Notes under the pieces: model-generated | The model's input: the letters and a program-made list of their open reading frames with translations, nothing else | Told to the model about the DNA's origin: nothing | The model's database searches: none | Shown: positions 1 to 9,676 of the stretch, in pieces | Layout of the letters: each line of letters opens with the position of its first letter | How positions within the stretch are numbered: the first letter of the stretch is position 1 | Position numbers and translations under genes: made by a program | IMG/VR virus record: IMGVR_UViG_3300025086_000128 | Location: 1 to 32,444 of that record | Strand: one strand, 5' to 3' | From: a virus | DNA length: 32,444 nt

Positions 1-3000
1 TGTGGATTATCAGCATCAAAAGTTTCCATCTCACTTATAACATTTTCATTATAGTTAAGAGTTTTTTCAGCATTAACTACTTGTCTGATTTTAATGCCTA
101 AAACTGGTGAAAAGTTTAAAAGTTCCATTGGCACAGCACTCTCGTCTTTATTATAACCCTTTTCTCTTTGCTCTTTAAATTTAATAAGAGTATTTTTTAA
201 GGTAGATGCAATAGCTCCATATATACCAGCGCCTCTTAATATAGAGTCAATACTACCTTGTATTACTCTTTCTCTTTTCTTTAATATTTGATCTTCGTCT
301 TGATCATCGTCAAACATAACTGCAAATAAAGCTGTTTGCAAACTATAGAATATAACGTTTTGTATACCACCGTAATATAATATTTTAGATAAATTACCTA
401 AATTACTTTGTGTTTTACTAGTGTAAGGTGGTGATATCCTGCCCTTCATAACATCTAAAGCGGCTTTTTTAATTATTCTATTGTACTGTGACGTAATATT
501 TTGGAAGTTTAATATTAGTTTACCTATCCAACTAGCTTGTTGTTGCGACGTCATATCAGGTCTTGACGACTGCTGGGTTGACTGTGTTAAATCTTGAAAA
601 TCAGTAAAAGCCGCTGCCTCAGCTTCTTTCTGGCTTATGCCATCTTTTTTATATTTATTAACTCTATTTCTATAAAACGTAGCGCCACCAGTTGCGATTG
701 CTACATTATCACCAATTTGTGTAGGTAGAAACCCTAGTTTTAATAATCTACTTATTACTACTTTAGTTGGGTTTTTAGAACCAGCAACAGCTTGAGCGAG
801 ATCGTTACCGTTAATATCTGTGCCAATACCACCCCTTCTTTGTTTTAACATGTCAGAATTAAATATAAAAGCAAAATCGTTCCAGTATTGTTTTTGATTA
901 GCAAAAGCTTTAGCAGCTGCAAATATATTGTTGTCAGCAAAGTTTATATAGTTAACAATAGACATTTGCTGTAGTACTGCGGATCTAACATTAAAAAACA
1001 TAACAGTACCAACCGATCCATTTAAATAGTTCATAAGTTTATTAACTGTAGCGTGTTGGCCTTTTGGTCTGTTAATACCAGTGCCAATCCTATGCAGCAT
1101 GTCTTCTAACGCGCTTCTAAAATCAGCGCCATAACCAGCTTCAATTTTGTTTAAGTTATCTTCAGAAAATATTATATCAGCATTTTCGTTAAACTCTGTA
1201 AAATACTTTGCTCTACCAACTCTACCGGTGGCATCTATTAAATCTGTTTGTATATTACCACCTTCCCAGCCTTTGCCCGGCTCTACATATGTGTCTTGTT
1301 TAGATATTGTGTTAACTGTTTCCGCGTACTGCCTAAGATCTAGATCATTCATTACTAATTCGACTAAATTAGCTTGGTCTACCTCACTCAAACCTTCTAT
1401 AGTGTAACCATGTTTATTCCATAGATATATTCTTACAGCATCTTCAAATATAAAATCACCATCAGGTGTTTTCTTTCTAAGTTTCTTTTTAATATCTGGA
1501 AACTGTTTGTTTAACGCTTTGTAGTCGTTTGCTATTGCTTGTTTAGCTGTATCTATTTCTCTGTACGCTCTATTTAAAGGTTTAACCAAAGCTTGTTCAA
1601 AAAAGTTTCTATGTTGATCACCTCTTTTACCTTTACCCATAAAATTATATAACAAGCCTACAAAGTCTTCGTGCGATGGTGGTATAAATAATCTAAACTT
1701 ACCTTTCTTTTCACCACGTTTTCTAGCTTTTATAGCCATAAAACGTTTTTTAGCTTCAATACCAGTAACTTCTTCTAATATTTTATTAAAGTCATTATCC
1801 ATTGATTTACTAAACTTAATCTTAGCTTGTTGTACTTTAGACTTAACATCAAATTGTTCTAACATGTTTTTAACAGCCTGTACGTTTTGTAACGCATCAT
1901 CTGCGAAATAAAAGTCATTATAACCTTCGCCAACTTTATTGGCTATCCAAAGTGCTTTTGCCTCAGCTGTAGAATTACCAAGACCTGTTATGTTTTTTAA
2001 AGGTATATTTAAACCATTAGCTTTTAAAAAGTCAAATATAGCTTTTTGAGCAGCTGGTGGCCTAGCAGTTAAAACAAACATGTTTTTAGGGCCAAACTTA
2101 CTTTGTAGTTTCATTGCCTTATTAAACAATGGTGCTAACTTACCTTTAACAACTTTATTAAACTCAGAAAAATCAAATGTATAACCTTGGTCTAATAAGT
2201 TCTCATAAGTACTAGCATACTGCTCAGCGTTTAAAGTACCAGTTGTACCATCAGGTCTAGTAAACTTAACTAGTGATTCTGTTGTAGCTAATGTATCATC
2301 AAAATCTAAAACAGTAATACCTTTAGTAGGGTTATTAACTGAACGAGAAAATCCAATAGCTTTACCAAGTGTTTGTCTGTCTTTAGGTTTAGGATTTAGC
2401 AACTCTGTTTTACCTTTTAATTTTAAACCTTTAATATATTCTAATACTTTTGGCATGCTTTCATAACCTTTACCGTTACGATTACTAGTATGACCAGGAT
2501 ACTTTTTTATTAAACTATTTATTTTATTAGGTAAAACATGTACATAAGCGTTATTTAAAAATTCACTTAATTCAGTTCTATCAATTTTACCATCTACATG
2601 ATCCATTATTTTTCCTAATATATCATTTGCAGTTATCTCATGCTCTAGTACAAGATCTTTAGCTTTACCTTTTACATAGTAACCTGATTTAGATATTTTT
2701 CTAATCGGACTTCTTTGACCGTAAGACGTTAGCGACAATATAGCTTTTATACGCCCCTTACTTAAACCAGAATCTAATAATTTAAAAAGCCATTTACGCG
2801 CTTGATCTGCTTGCTTATCAATGGTTTCCGCATGTTTACTTGGATTTGATTTTATAGCTGTAATTTCTTGATATAAACCTAAAGGCTGTAATTTACCGTC
2901 TAAATTAATTTCAACTTTAAAACCACGTTTGCCAGCCGGTGTTAACTTAAAATACTTATTATAATCTTTACCAAATATTTTAGAAACCTCTTGTTCTAAA

Positions 3001-6000
3001 AGTTTTTCGTTAGTAGTAATATAATCTACCATAGATGATCTTATTGGTCTACCAACGTTTATTAAATATTCAGCCACAATACCAACCTGCTCTTTAATTT
3101 CTAAACCTTTTAATAAACTTTTGTAAAAATCAGCAGCATATTTTTTTGCATCACTTCTAATTTCTTTTGCATAATAAGTCTTTACACCATCCTCAAGTTC
3201 TTGCATTGGCATAAAATCAATGTTATGTTGCTTTTTAACTTGAGCATAAGCAGCGTCATACGATGTGATAACATCGTTACCTCTAGCACGTTCTTCCTGT
3301 AATTTAGAATAAAAATCATGAGCAATAACATTGTTACCATCTTTGTACTCTTCAATTTTTTTAGAAATATAAGGGTCTAATTTATTTCTTTCTTGTAAAG
3401 TTGTCAAAGAAAACTTAACTTTATTTTCTGCATTTTTAGAAAACTTTAATCTTAAATCCTGTTGTTCACCATTTATTTTTAAAGTTTGCAACTTTCCTGA
3501 GCGTATATCTTCAATGCTGCGTGCTTTTCTAGCATCAAGCGTAATTTCTATATTAACTTTTTGTCCTTGTAGTTCGTAATATCTTTCAAGATTAGGTATT
3601 TGGTTAACAGTACCTTCTACTTTTATAGTTTCTCTACCTAAATTAGAAATATAATCTGTATAAGTATTTGTTATTTCGTAACTAGTTATATTGTCAAGAT
3701 GAATAGCATCTCTACCGAATACGTTTTTTACTACGTCTTTTTTATTTTTGTAAACTCTTGTTTCTTTATCAGATAATCTATCTCCATTTTCATAAATACT
3801 AGTTGAAGCAATATCAATAAAATCACCTTCTGTAAACTCAAACTGTTTACCATGTAATTTACCGTTTTTACTATTAAATTCACTAATTATTACTCCGTCA
3901 AGATTTTTTACTATAACGCTACCAGTTTTATTGTCACCAATTACTTTTTCGTATTTTAATATTTTTGGCTCTATACCAGGTTTTTTAGGTTGAACTTGAA
4001 TAACTGGTCTAAAACCATCTTTTGCTTTTTTACCTTTAACTATAGGGGCATCAGTCGGGCTGTCGTTTCTATCCCACCAAGACATATTGTTGCCATCTCT
4101 AAAAGAAACTAATCTACCGTTGTGAAAAGCAATTTTAAATCCATTACCTTCTTGGTTGTAATTTTTCCAGTTACTCCAAGCTTCATCAAGCTCAGTCTTC
4201 TTGTCACCTATTAAGTCAGCATATACCTCGTACTCACCTTGTTTTTCTAACAAAAACATTTCTACTTTATAACCTTTGGCTTTCCACTCATCAGCAAAAC
4301 GCTCGGCTTCCTGTCTATTATCAAAGTTTCCATATTGTTGATCAATTCTAGTGTCCCTAGCACATAAACACCAAGGATTTGCTTTTTTGCCAAAATGAGT
4401 ATCTATTACTTTTCTAGTATCACGTTGTCCTTGTTTAGAGTCTTCAACATCGTAAACTGTAACACCATTGGTGTATTGAGTTTTATTAGAAAACGTTTTA
4501 ACTTTGTCTGGATCAGTTCTAGTAGCTTTAACTTCTCCAACATATGTTTCTATTAGAACATTAGGGTTTTTAAAAGAGAACGGATCTAGCTTCTTCTGGT
4601 CAGCTATTCTTTCAGCTTCTATAACTTTATAACCATCTTCAGGTAATATTAAGTAACCGTTAGCAGTATAGTGCATAGCTAACTTTTCATATTTAGACTT
4701 TTTGTTATTTGGTATGTTTTTACCTTCAACAAATTTAAATATGTTTTGTACAGCTTTATCCACTTGTTCTCGTGTAAGATCAGGTCTTTTCTTTATTAAT
4801 CTTTTTTCGTAAGCATCTCTATGAGATCTAGAAAACTTAATTTGAGAGTAAACATTAAAATCACCATTACCATCCATAGTGGCATTAATATCGCTAACCG
4901 CATTACTTTTAGAAAATTTAACATTTGTTTCTCTACCTATTTCAGCTGCTAAAGTTTGTAAGTTGTCTTGCGCTAATATTTCTCCTTTTAAATCAGCTAA
5001 CTCTTGTCTTTTTTGCATTACCGCTGGTTCTTGAGCAACTTCCATTGTTGCGTCATAAGCCAATGCACCAGCCATATACTTAGCTAATTGATCTTTTCTA
5101 GTACCTCTTTTTCCAGATCTTTGTTTAGTTATAGGATTAAAAGCTGGTATATCAAAAAAACTAAGTAACTCGTTTTCTGTAACATCAACTTTTTCATACA
5201 AATTAACAGCGGTACCTTTATCTATAATATTTAAAGATTCAGGTGGTAATAGTTTTTGATCAACAGCGTCTTGTACTTCTTGTTTTGATGTAAGTTTTCT
5301 AACAAACCTAGTAAATACTCTTTCATCTTGCGGTACATTTCTTTCTAATTGCACTAAATCAGAAGTAAACATAACTTTCATTATAGGTTCTCTAAACTTT
5401 TTTAGGTTACTAACGTACTCTTTGTTTCCTAAAAAGTTTTTAACTGTTTTAAATAAGTATATATTAGCTTCATCTCTTAATTTTCTTTGTATATTTCTAA
5501 CAGACGTACCAGCTTCGTAAGCCCTTAATAAAGCTTTACGAGCAGCACCTAAAACATCATTGTATATTTTACCACCAGTTTCAATACCTATAGCTCTTCT
5601 AAATTCAGACTTTTTTTGTATTTCTGCTTTAGCTTTTTCAGCTTTTCTTCTATTTCTAGCAGCTGGTGATATATCTTCTCTTTCAAAAGCTTCTAATGCT
5701 GTATCAGTTTCTGCCGCAACTTGTACTTTTACTTCGCCTTCTTTTGTTCTGCTATCTACATCTTTAGCTTGTTTTTCTTGTTCTGTTTTTTTATATATTT
5801 TATTATAAACATCACCAGCTCTAAATTTTATTCTACCTTGCAAATAACCAAAAAGACTTTCGTTTTGCTCTGGTTTAAAGTTTTTTATATCAGGTGTTAA
5901 TTGAGTTATAACATCATCAACAAAATTTGCAGGAACAACATCAGCTTTATATTGAGCTCTTATTAAAGCGTTTAAATAACCTTTTTCTTTTATTTCTTTA

Positions 6001-8258
6001 ATAACATTATCAACTTCTGCTTGATAGTAAAAATTACCAGTGCCTTTTTCTCTAAGATTATTACCGTCTGAATCTACTTGTCCAAGTTTGTCAACAGCTT
6101 CTTTAACTTTAGCTTTTTGCTCAGCTGTAATAGATTTTTTCTTAACACTTTTTGTTTCACCTTCAACAAGCTTATCACTAGTTAGTTCAACATCTAATAT
6201 TTTAGTGCCCATAAGTTTACCAAGTAAACCTTTTCTATTTATATTTTTATTATATGTTTGAATAAACTTAATAAAATCTTGTGCTGTGTTTAGTTTAAAC
6301 TCTCCATAACCAAATCCTGCAGCAATATCTTTAAGCTCGTTTCTTAAACCTTTTGATTCAAGCTCTTTTAAATCTATTAGTTTTTTATCTAATAAATCAG
6401 AAAACACGGTCATATACTCTTCTAAAGCTCCTTTTTTTATAGTACCATCTGGATTAGTATAAAACCGATCTATTCTTCTTTGAACTCTACTATAAGCGTC
6501 TGGATTATTTTTTTGCAAATAATCTTTTAACTCGTTTATAAATGGTTGCATTGAAGCGTTGTCAGTTTTAAATTGTCTAGAGATCATATAATGAAAAAGC
6601 TCATGGCCTAAAACATTTGTAGCACTAGCTACCGCTGCTATATTTTCATTTATATATATTGTAGCTTTACCATCTTTATCTTTAGCTAAAAACATACCGT
6701 CAGATTTTTTTACACCTTCCTGTATTTTTTTTGGCAACGCTTCTATTTCTTTGTTATTTTTAAGTCTAACTATGTTAAGATCATCTCTATTAATACCTTT
6801 TGTTTTTTTAAGTCTTTCAGATATTGCTTCAGAAGCTTTTAACGCTTCTCCAATAGCTGTCTCAACACCAACATCTAAATTAGTATCACCTAGTAAGTCA
6901 AAATTTTGTTGATAAAAATTTCTTATTTGATTTTCCGCGTTGGCTCTAGCTTGTTCTGAGTAATTAGTATTATTAATAATATTTAATAATTTATTAGCGG
7001 CATCTTCATTTTTTCCGTATTGTAATTTTTCTTTATTAGACAACGCTTCAAACTTAGCATATAAATCTTTTTTATTTTTGTCTGACTGTTCAATTAATTT
7101 TTTTTGATTGTTTTCAAAAAATTCTATATTTTGTTTATTGCCATCTTTTTTAGCTTGTTTTAAATCTAAATAATTTTCTTGAATTTCTTTTGCAATTTGC
7201 ATTTGTTGCTCGTGAAATTGTTTTGGAGCTAAAAAGTGAATTAATTTTTCTTGTTGTTCTTTTGTGTTTAATCTTCCTTGTGTAACTCTAGAACCTCCAG
7301 TTACAACACCACCCATTAAACCACCAATAACAAAAGAATTTACACCACCCCTTATATAATCGCTTGTTGATTTTGGGTCTCCAAAAATAAATTGATCAGC
7401 AGCTTGTTGTCCAATATCAGTAAGAGTTTCAGTTCCACCTTCAAACAAAAAACCTAAACCAGCTTTTTTTCCAGCAGATTTAATAAAATTTTCGCTAAAT
7501 TCTTTAACTACTTTTTCTTTACCAGCACCAATACCCATTGTATATCTAGCAAGTTTACCACCAAGAAACTCAGCGCCAAATTCAGAACCACCTTTAACTA
7601 AAGAATTATACCATATATTTTCTAAAGTTTGATCTGGTCTATTTTTTATAGACTCTTTAAATGACTCTCCAGCAACTGTAGCACCTAAAGTCATAGAACC
7701 AAGAACTGGAAAAGCAATAGATAAAGCTACAGAAGGGGCCGAGCTTACAGCTTGATAAGTGGCTAGTTCAGCAGCATCACCATATCTACCATCCTCTATT
7801 AACCCATAAAAATCAGCTTTTTGTTTAGTGTCTTCATCATATTTCAAAATGCCCATAGAATCATAAGCTTCTGTAATTTCATCTAGAGTTTTAGTTAACA
7901 TATTAACACCATCCTCGTTCATTTCTTCTTTTGTCATGCCTATAGCGCTTTCATAAGCGCCTTCTATTAAGCTAGCCCCACCGCTTATGTTTCTAGTCAT
8001 AAAACCAGATAAGCCAGTTATAAAAGGAACTAAAGGTTTAGGTATGTTATATAAATTAGAATAAATATCTGTATTAATTTTATTAAAAAGAATCTCTTGG
8101 GCCATCTGTTTTTCACCAGCATTAGTAGAGCTTGTTTTTCTCATACCACCATCAAGATGAACTTGCATAAACTCATCAAAACTAGCATAGTCTTGTTGAC
8201 CTGCAAAAGCATTTTGTAAATCCTGTAAAGTGTATTGATTGCCTTTATACTCAAACAT
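1..8258 (-). CDS. Giant multidomain (polyvalent-type) virion/ejection protein, 3' end outside window
   Basis: One continuous minus-strand reading frame of at least 2752 codons, running off the left edge without a stop. The ATG at 8258-8256 shares one base with the TAA of the upstream gene (TAATG), which fixes the start and suggests translational coupling. Seen in order: hydrophobic, Gly-rich stretches in the first ~330 residues; a zinc-peptidase motif HELFH at residues 552-556 with a following EEY (613-615) as possible third ligand; a WCLCA motif at 1296-1300; a HAD-type phosphatase signature (DFDDT 1985-1989, T2064, DD 2120-2121); and a C-terminal region from about residue 2400 that resembles large polyvalent-protein-associated domains (LPD38-like), with a hydrophobic segment. 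Last gene of the ejection-like set, in the position T7 gp16 occupies in T7. Inference: stored in the capsid and delivered with DNA. Exact domain families were not searched. Confidence 0.85.
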   Translation of the reverse strand, partial: MFEYKGNQYTLQDLQNAFAGQQDYASFDEFMQVHLDGGMRKTSSTNAGEKQMAQEILFNKINTDIYSNLYNIPKPLVPFITGLSGFMTRNISGGASLIEGAYESAIGMTKEEMNEDGVNMLTKTLDEITEAYDSMGILKYDEDTKQKADFYGLIEDGRYGDAAELATYQAVSSAPSVALSIAFPVLGSMTLGATVAGESFKESIKNRPDQTLENIWYNSLVKGGSEFGAEFLGGKLARYTMGIGAGKEKVVKEFSENFIKSAGKKAGLGFLFEGGTETLTDIGQQAADQFIFGDPKSTSDYIRGGVNSFVIGGLMGGVVTGGSRVTQGRLNTKEQQEKLIHFLAPKQFHEQQMQIAKEIQENYLDLKQAKKDGNKQNIEFFENNQKKLIEQSDKNKKDLYAKFEALSNKEKLQYGKNEDAANKLLNIINNTNYSEQARANAENQIRNFYQQNFDLLGDTNLDVGVETAIGEALKASEAISERLKKTKGINRDDLNIVRLKNNKEIEALPKKIQEGVKKSDGMFLAKDKDGKATIYINENIAAVASATNVLGHELFHYMISRQFKTDNASMQPFINELKDYLQKNNPDAYSRVQRRIDRFYTNPDGTIKKGALEEYMTVFSDLLDKKLIDLKELESKGLRNELKDIAAGFGYGEFKLNTAQDFIKFIQTYNKNINRKGLLGKLMGTKILDVELTSDKLVEGETKSVKKKSITAEQKAKVKEAVDKLGQVDSDGNNLREKGTGNFYYQAEVDNVIKEIKEKGYLNALIRAQYKADVVPANFVDDVITQLTPDIKNFKPEQNESLFGYLQGRIKFRAGDVYNKIYKKTEQEKQAKDVDSRTKEGEVKVQVAAETDTALEAFEREDISPAARNRRKAEKAKAEIQKKSEFRRAIGIETGGKIYNDVLGAARKALLRAYEAGTSVRNIQRKLRDEANIYLFKTVKNFLGNKEYVSNLKKFREPIMKVMFTSDLVQLERNVPQDERVFTRFVRKLTSKQEVQDAVDQKLLPPESLNIIDKGTAVNLYEKVDVTENELLSFFDIPAFNPITKQRSGKRGTRKDQLAKYMAGALAYDATMEVAQEPAVMQKRQELADLKGEILAQDNLQTLAAEIGRETNVKFSKSNAVSDINATMDGNGDFNVYSQIKFSRSHRDAYEKRLIKKRPDLTREQVDKAVQNIFKFVEGKNIPNNKKSKYEKLAMHYTANGYLILPEDGYKVIEAERIADQKKLDPFSFKNPNVLIETYVGEVKATRTDPDKVKTFSNKTQYTNGVTVYDVEDSKQGQRDTRKVIDTHFGKKANPWCLCARDTRIDQQYGNFDNRQEAERFADEWKAKGYKVEMFLLEKQGEYEVYADLIGDKKTELDEAWSNWKNYNQEGNGFKIAFHNGRLVSFRDGNNMSWWDRNDSPTDAPIVKGKKAKDGFRPVIQVQPKKPGIEPKILKYEKVIGDNKTGSVIVKNLDGVIISEFNSKNGKLHGKQFEFTEGDFIDIASTSIYENGDRLSDKETRVYKNKKDVVKNVFGRDAIHLDNITSYEITNTYTDYISNLGRETIKVEGTVNQIPNLERYYELQGQKVNIEITLDARKARSIEDIRSGKLQTLKINGEQQDLRLKFSKNAENKVKFSLTTLQERNKLDPYISKKIEEYKDGNNVIAHDFYSKLQEERARGNDVITSYDAAYAQVKKQHNIDFMPMQELEDGVKTYYAKEIRSDAKKYAADFYKSLLKGLEIKEQVGIVAEYLINVGRPIRSSMVDYITTNEKLLEQEVSKIFGKDYNKYFKLTPAGKRGFKVEINLDGKLQPLGLYQEITAIKSNPSKHAETIDKQADQARKWLFKLLDSGLSKGRIKAILSLTSYGQRSPIRKISKSGYYVKGKAKDLVLEHEITANDILGKIMDHVDGKIDRTELSEFLNNAYVHVLPNKINSLIKKYPGHTSNRNGKGYESMPKVLEYIKGLKLKGKTELLNPKPKDRQTLGKAIGFSRSVNNPTKGITVLDFDDTLATTESLVKFTRPDGTTGTLNAEQYASTYENLLDQGYTFDFSEFNKVVKGKLAPLFNKAMKLQSKFGPKNMFVLTARPPAAQKAIFDFLKANGLNIPLKNITGLGNSTAEAKALWIANKVGEGYNDFYFADDALQNVQAVKNMLEQFDVKSKVQQAKIKFSKSMDNDFNKILEEVTGIEAKKRFMAIKARKRGEKKGKFRLFIPPSHEDFVGLLYNFMGKGKRGDQHRNFFEQALVKPLNRAYREIDTAKQAIANDYKALNKQFPDIKKKLRKKTPDGDFIFEDAVRIYLWNKHGYTIEGLSEVDQANLVELVMNDLDLRQYAETVNTISKQDTYVEPGKGWEGGNIQTDLIDATGRVGRAKYFTEFNENADIIFSEDNLNKIEAGYGADFRSALEDMLHRIGTGINRPKGQHATVNKLMNYLNGSVGTVMFFNVRSAVLQQMSIVNYINFADNNIFAAAKAFANQKQYWNDFAFIFNSDMLKQRRGGIGTDINGNDLAQAVAGSKNPTKVVISRLLKLGFLPTQIGDNVAIATGGATFYRNRVNKYKKDGISQKEAEAAAFTDFQDLTQSTQQSSRPDMTSQQQASWIGKLILNFQNITSQYNRIIKKAALDVMKGRISPPYTSKTQSNLGNLSKILYYGGIQNVIFYSLQTALFAVMFDDDQDEDQILKKRERVIQGSIDSILRGAGIYGAIASTLKNTLIKFKEQREKGYNKDESAVPMELLNFSPVLGIKIRQVVNAEKTLNYNENVISEMETFDADNP

Positions 8259-9658
8259 TATTTTTCTTTTTTGATGACTGGGAAGTTTGTATTTCTAAAT
8301 GGATTTTTTCCTTTTGGATCTGGTATTCTATCAAAACCTATAAGATCTCTTAAATTAGCAATTTGATTCGGTGTTTTAATTGTAGATTTATTATTCTCAC
8401 CTATGTGTTCAAAATTACCATCATTCATTCTAGTAAAAGTATAATTTACACCGTCAAGTTTAACTGTAATTTCATCACCTATTTCACCGCTTTTTATAGC
8501 GTCGTATTCGTTTTGCATCATTACTTGAGTTCTATACCCATATTGAGAAGGTGTTTTTTCTACGTTTTGTAGATTAAACCTTCTTGATTGCTCGTTTTCT
8601 AACCTATTTTTCTCAGCGTTTATTTTTTGCCAATGTTCAGCGTGCTCTCCTTCCGCTTCTTTAAGCAATCTTTCTTTTAATATTTGATTAGATGTTTCTA
8701 AGTCAAAATCATCATTTTTATGATTAACAACCGCGTCTATAAAGTTTGCTTTTTCAGTGTCACTTAAAACTGCATCACCATCTATATCAAACTTAGTTAC
8801 ATCTATACCAAGAGCAGTTATTATTTCAGCCTCTAAAGTACCATCTGCCATATCTTGCTCAAGTAGACTTTTTAAGTTTTGTTTACCACCTCTTTTGCCT
8901 GGTAAATCATTACCTACCATACCTCTCCATTCGCTTTCGTTTGAAGGTAAGCTTCCTAAAACCTTTACAAGATAACCATCTGCGTCAAAAGTCTCTTGGC
9001 TTAACACATATTTTTTACCCTGCATATGTGCTACTCCTACTTTATCGTTTTTAAATATAGAGGCAAGTTGTTCGTATTCTTTAGATGGAACTAGTTTTTC
9101 TTCACCATCAATATCCAAATGAAACACAACATCACCTGTTTTTTCATCTCTACTAGTTTTTGTGTAATCACCAGTTTGTATCTTAGCTATAATACTATTT
9201 TCTTCCGCAGTGTAATCGCTTGTCATTAAACCATCTTTAACATCTTTAGCATGTTGTAAATTAAACGCTTTGTGGTTCTGTATCCAATTAGAGTGGTTTT
9301 GTATAAATTTAAGACCTTCTATTCTTTTTTTATCATCTTTCTGGTCAATACCTTCAAGGTATATTTTTTTAGCTTTAACCAACTCGTCGTAAGTGCTATC
9401 ATATAGTTTTTGACTTAATGTACCTGAGTTTAATAATACTTGATCCGCGGCATCGTCATAAAGTTTAACAGATTCATTATACTTTTTATTTTCTTCAGAC
9501 TGTTTATCTATAACCGCTGTAGCCAAATTAGCACCGGTTTGTGTTGCTAGCTGTAAACCAGTGTACATACCTGCAACATTGTCGTAATTTTTATACGCAG
9601 CGGCAGCACCTTGTATTAAAGCTGTATTAGCGCCGTAATTTGTTGTTTTCTTTGCCAT
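8258..9658 (-). CDS. Probable internal virion/ejection protein with an EF-hand loop
   Basis: 466 residues starting MAKKTTNYG. The N-terminus (about residues 12-50) is Ala/Gly-rich and amphipathic; the rest is charged and largely helical. Residues 291-302 read DIDGDAVLSDTE, a textbook EF-hand calcium loop (acidic side chains at positions 1, 3 and 5, hydrophobic at 8, Glu at 12). It lies 18 bases after a small Gly/Gln-rich protein and overlaps the giant protein by one base, so the three genes parallel T7 genes 14, 15 and 16 in order. I recognise no enzyme motif. Assignment as an ejection protein is by context; it could instead be another inner-capsid or tail-associated protein. Confidence 0.75.
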   Translation of the reverse strand: MAKKTTNYGANTALIQGAAAAYKNYDNVAGMYTGLQLATQTGANLATAVIDKQSEENKKYNESVKLYDDAADQVLLNSGTLSQKLYDSTYDELVKAKKIYLEGIDQKDDKKRIEGLKFIQNHSNWIQNHKAFNLQHAKDVKDGLMTSDYTAEENSIIAKIQTGDYTKTSRDEKTGDVVFHLDIDGEEKLVPSKEYEQLASIFKNDKVGVAHMQGKKYVLSQETFDADGYLVKVLGSLPSNESEWRGMVGNDLPGKRGGKQNLKSLLEQDMADGTLEAEIITALGIDVTKFDIDGDAVLSDTEKANFIDAVVNHKNDDFDLETSNQILKERLLKEAEGEHAEHWQKINAEKNRLENEQSRRFNLQNVEKTPSQYGYRTQVMMQNEYDAIKSGEIGDEITVKLDGVNYTFTRMNDGNFEHIGENNKSTIKTPNQIANLRDLIGFDRIPDPKGKNPFRNTNFPVIKKEK

Positions 9659-9676
9659 GTTTATATTTGTTTAATC

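Noticed and set aside
1147-1407. Plus-strand open frames in the left 8 kb (also 5560-5808 and 6040-6261)
   Set aside because: They lie antisense to the continuous giant minus-strand frame, have no start context, and their Leu/Ser/Phe-rich composition is what antisense reading of A/T-rich genes gives.
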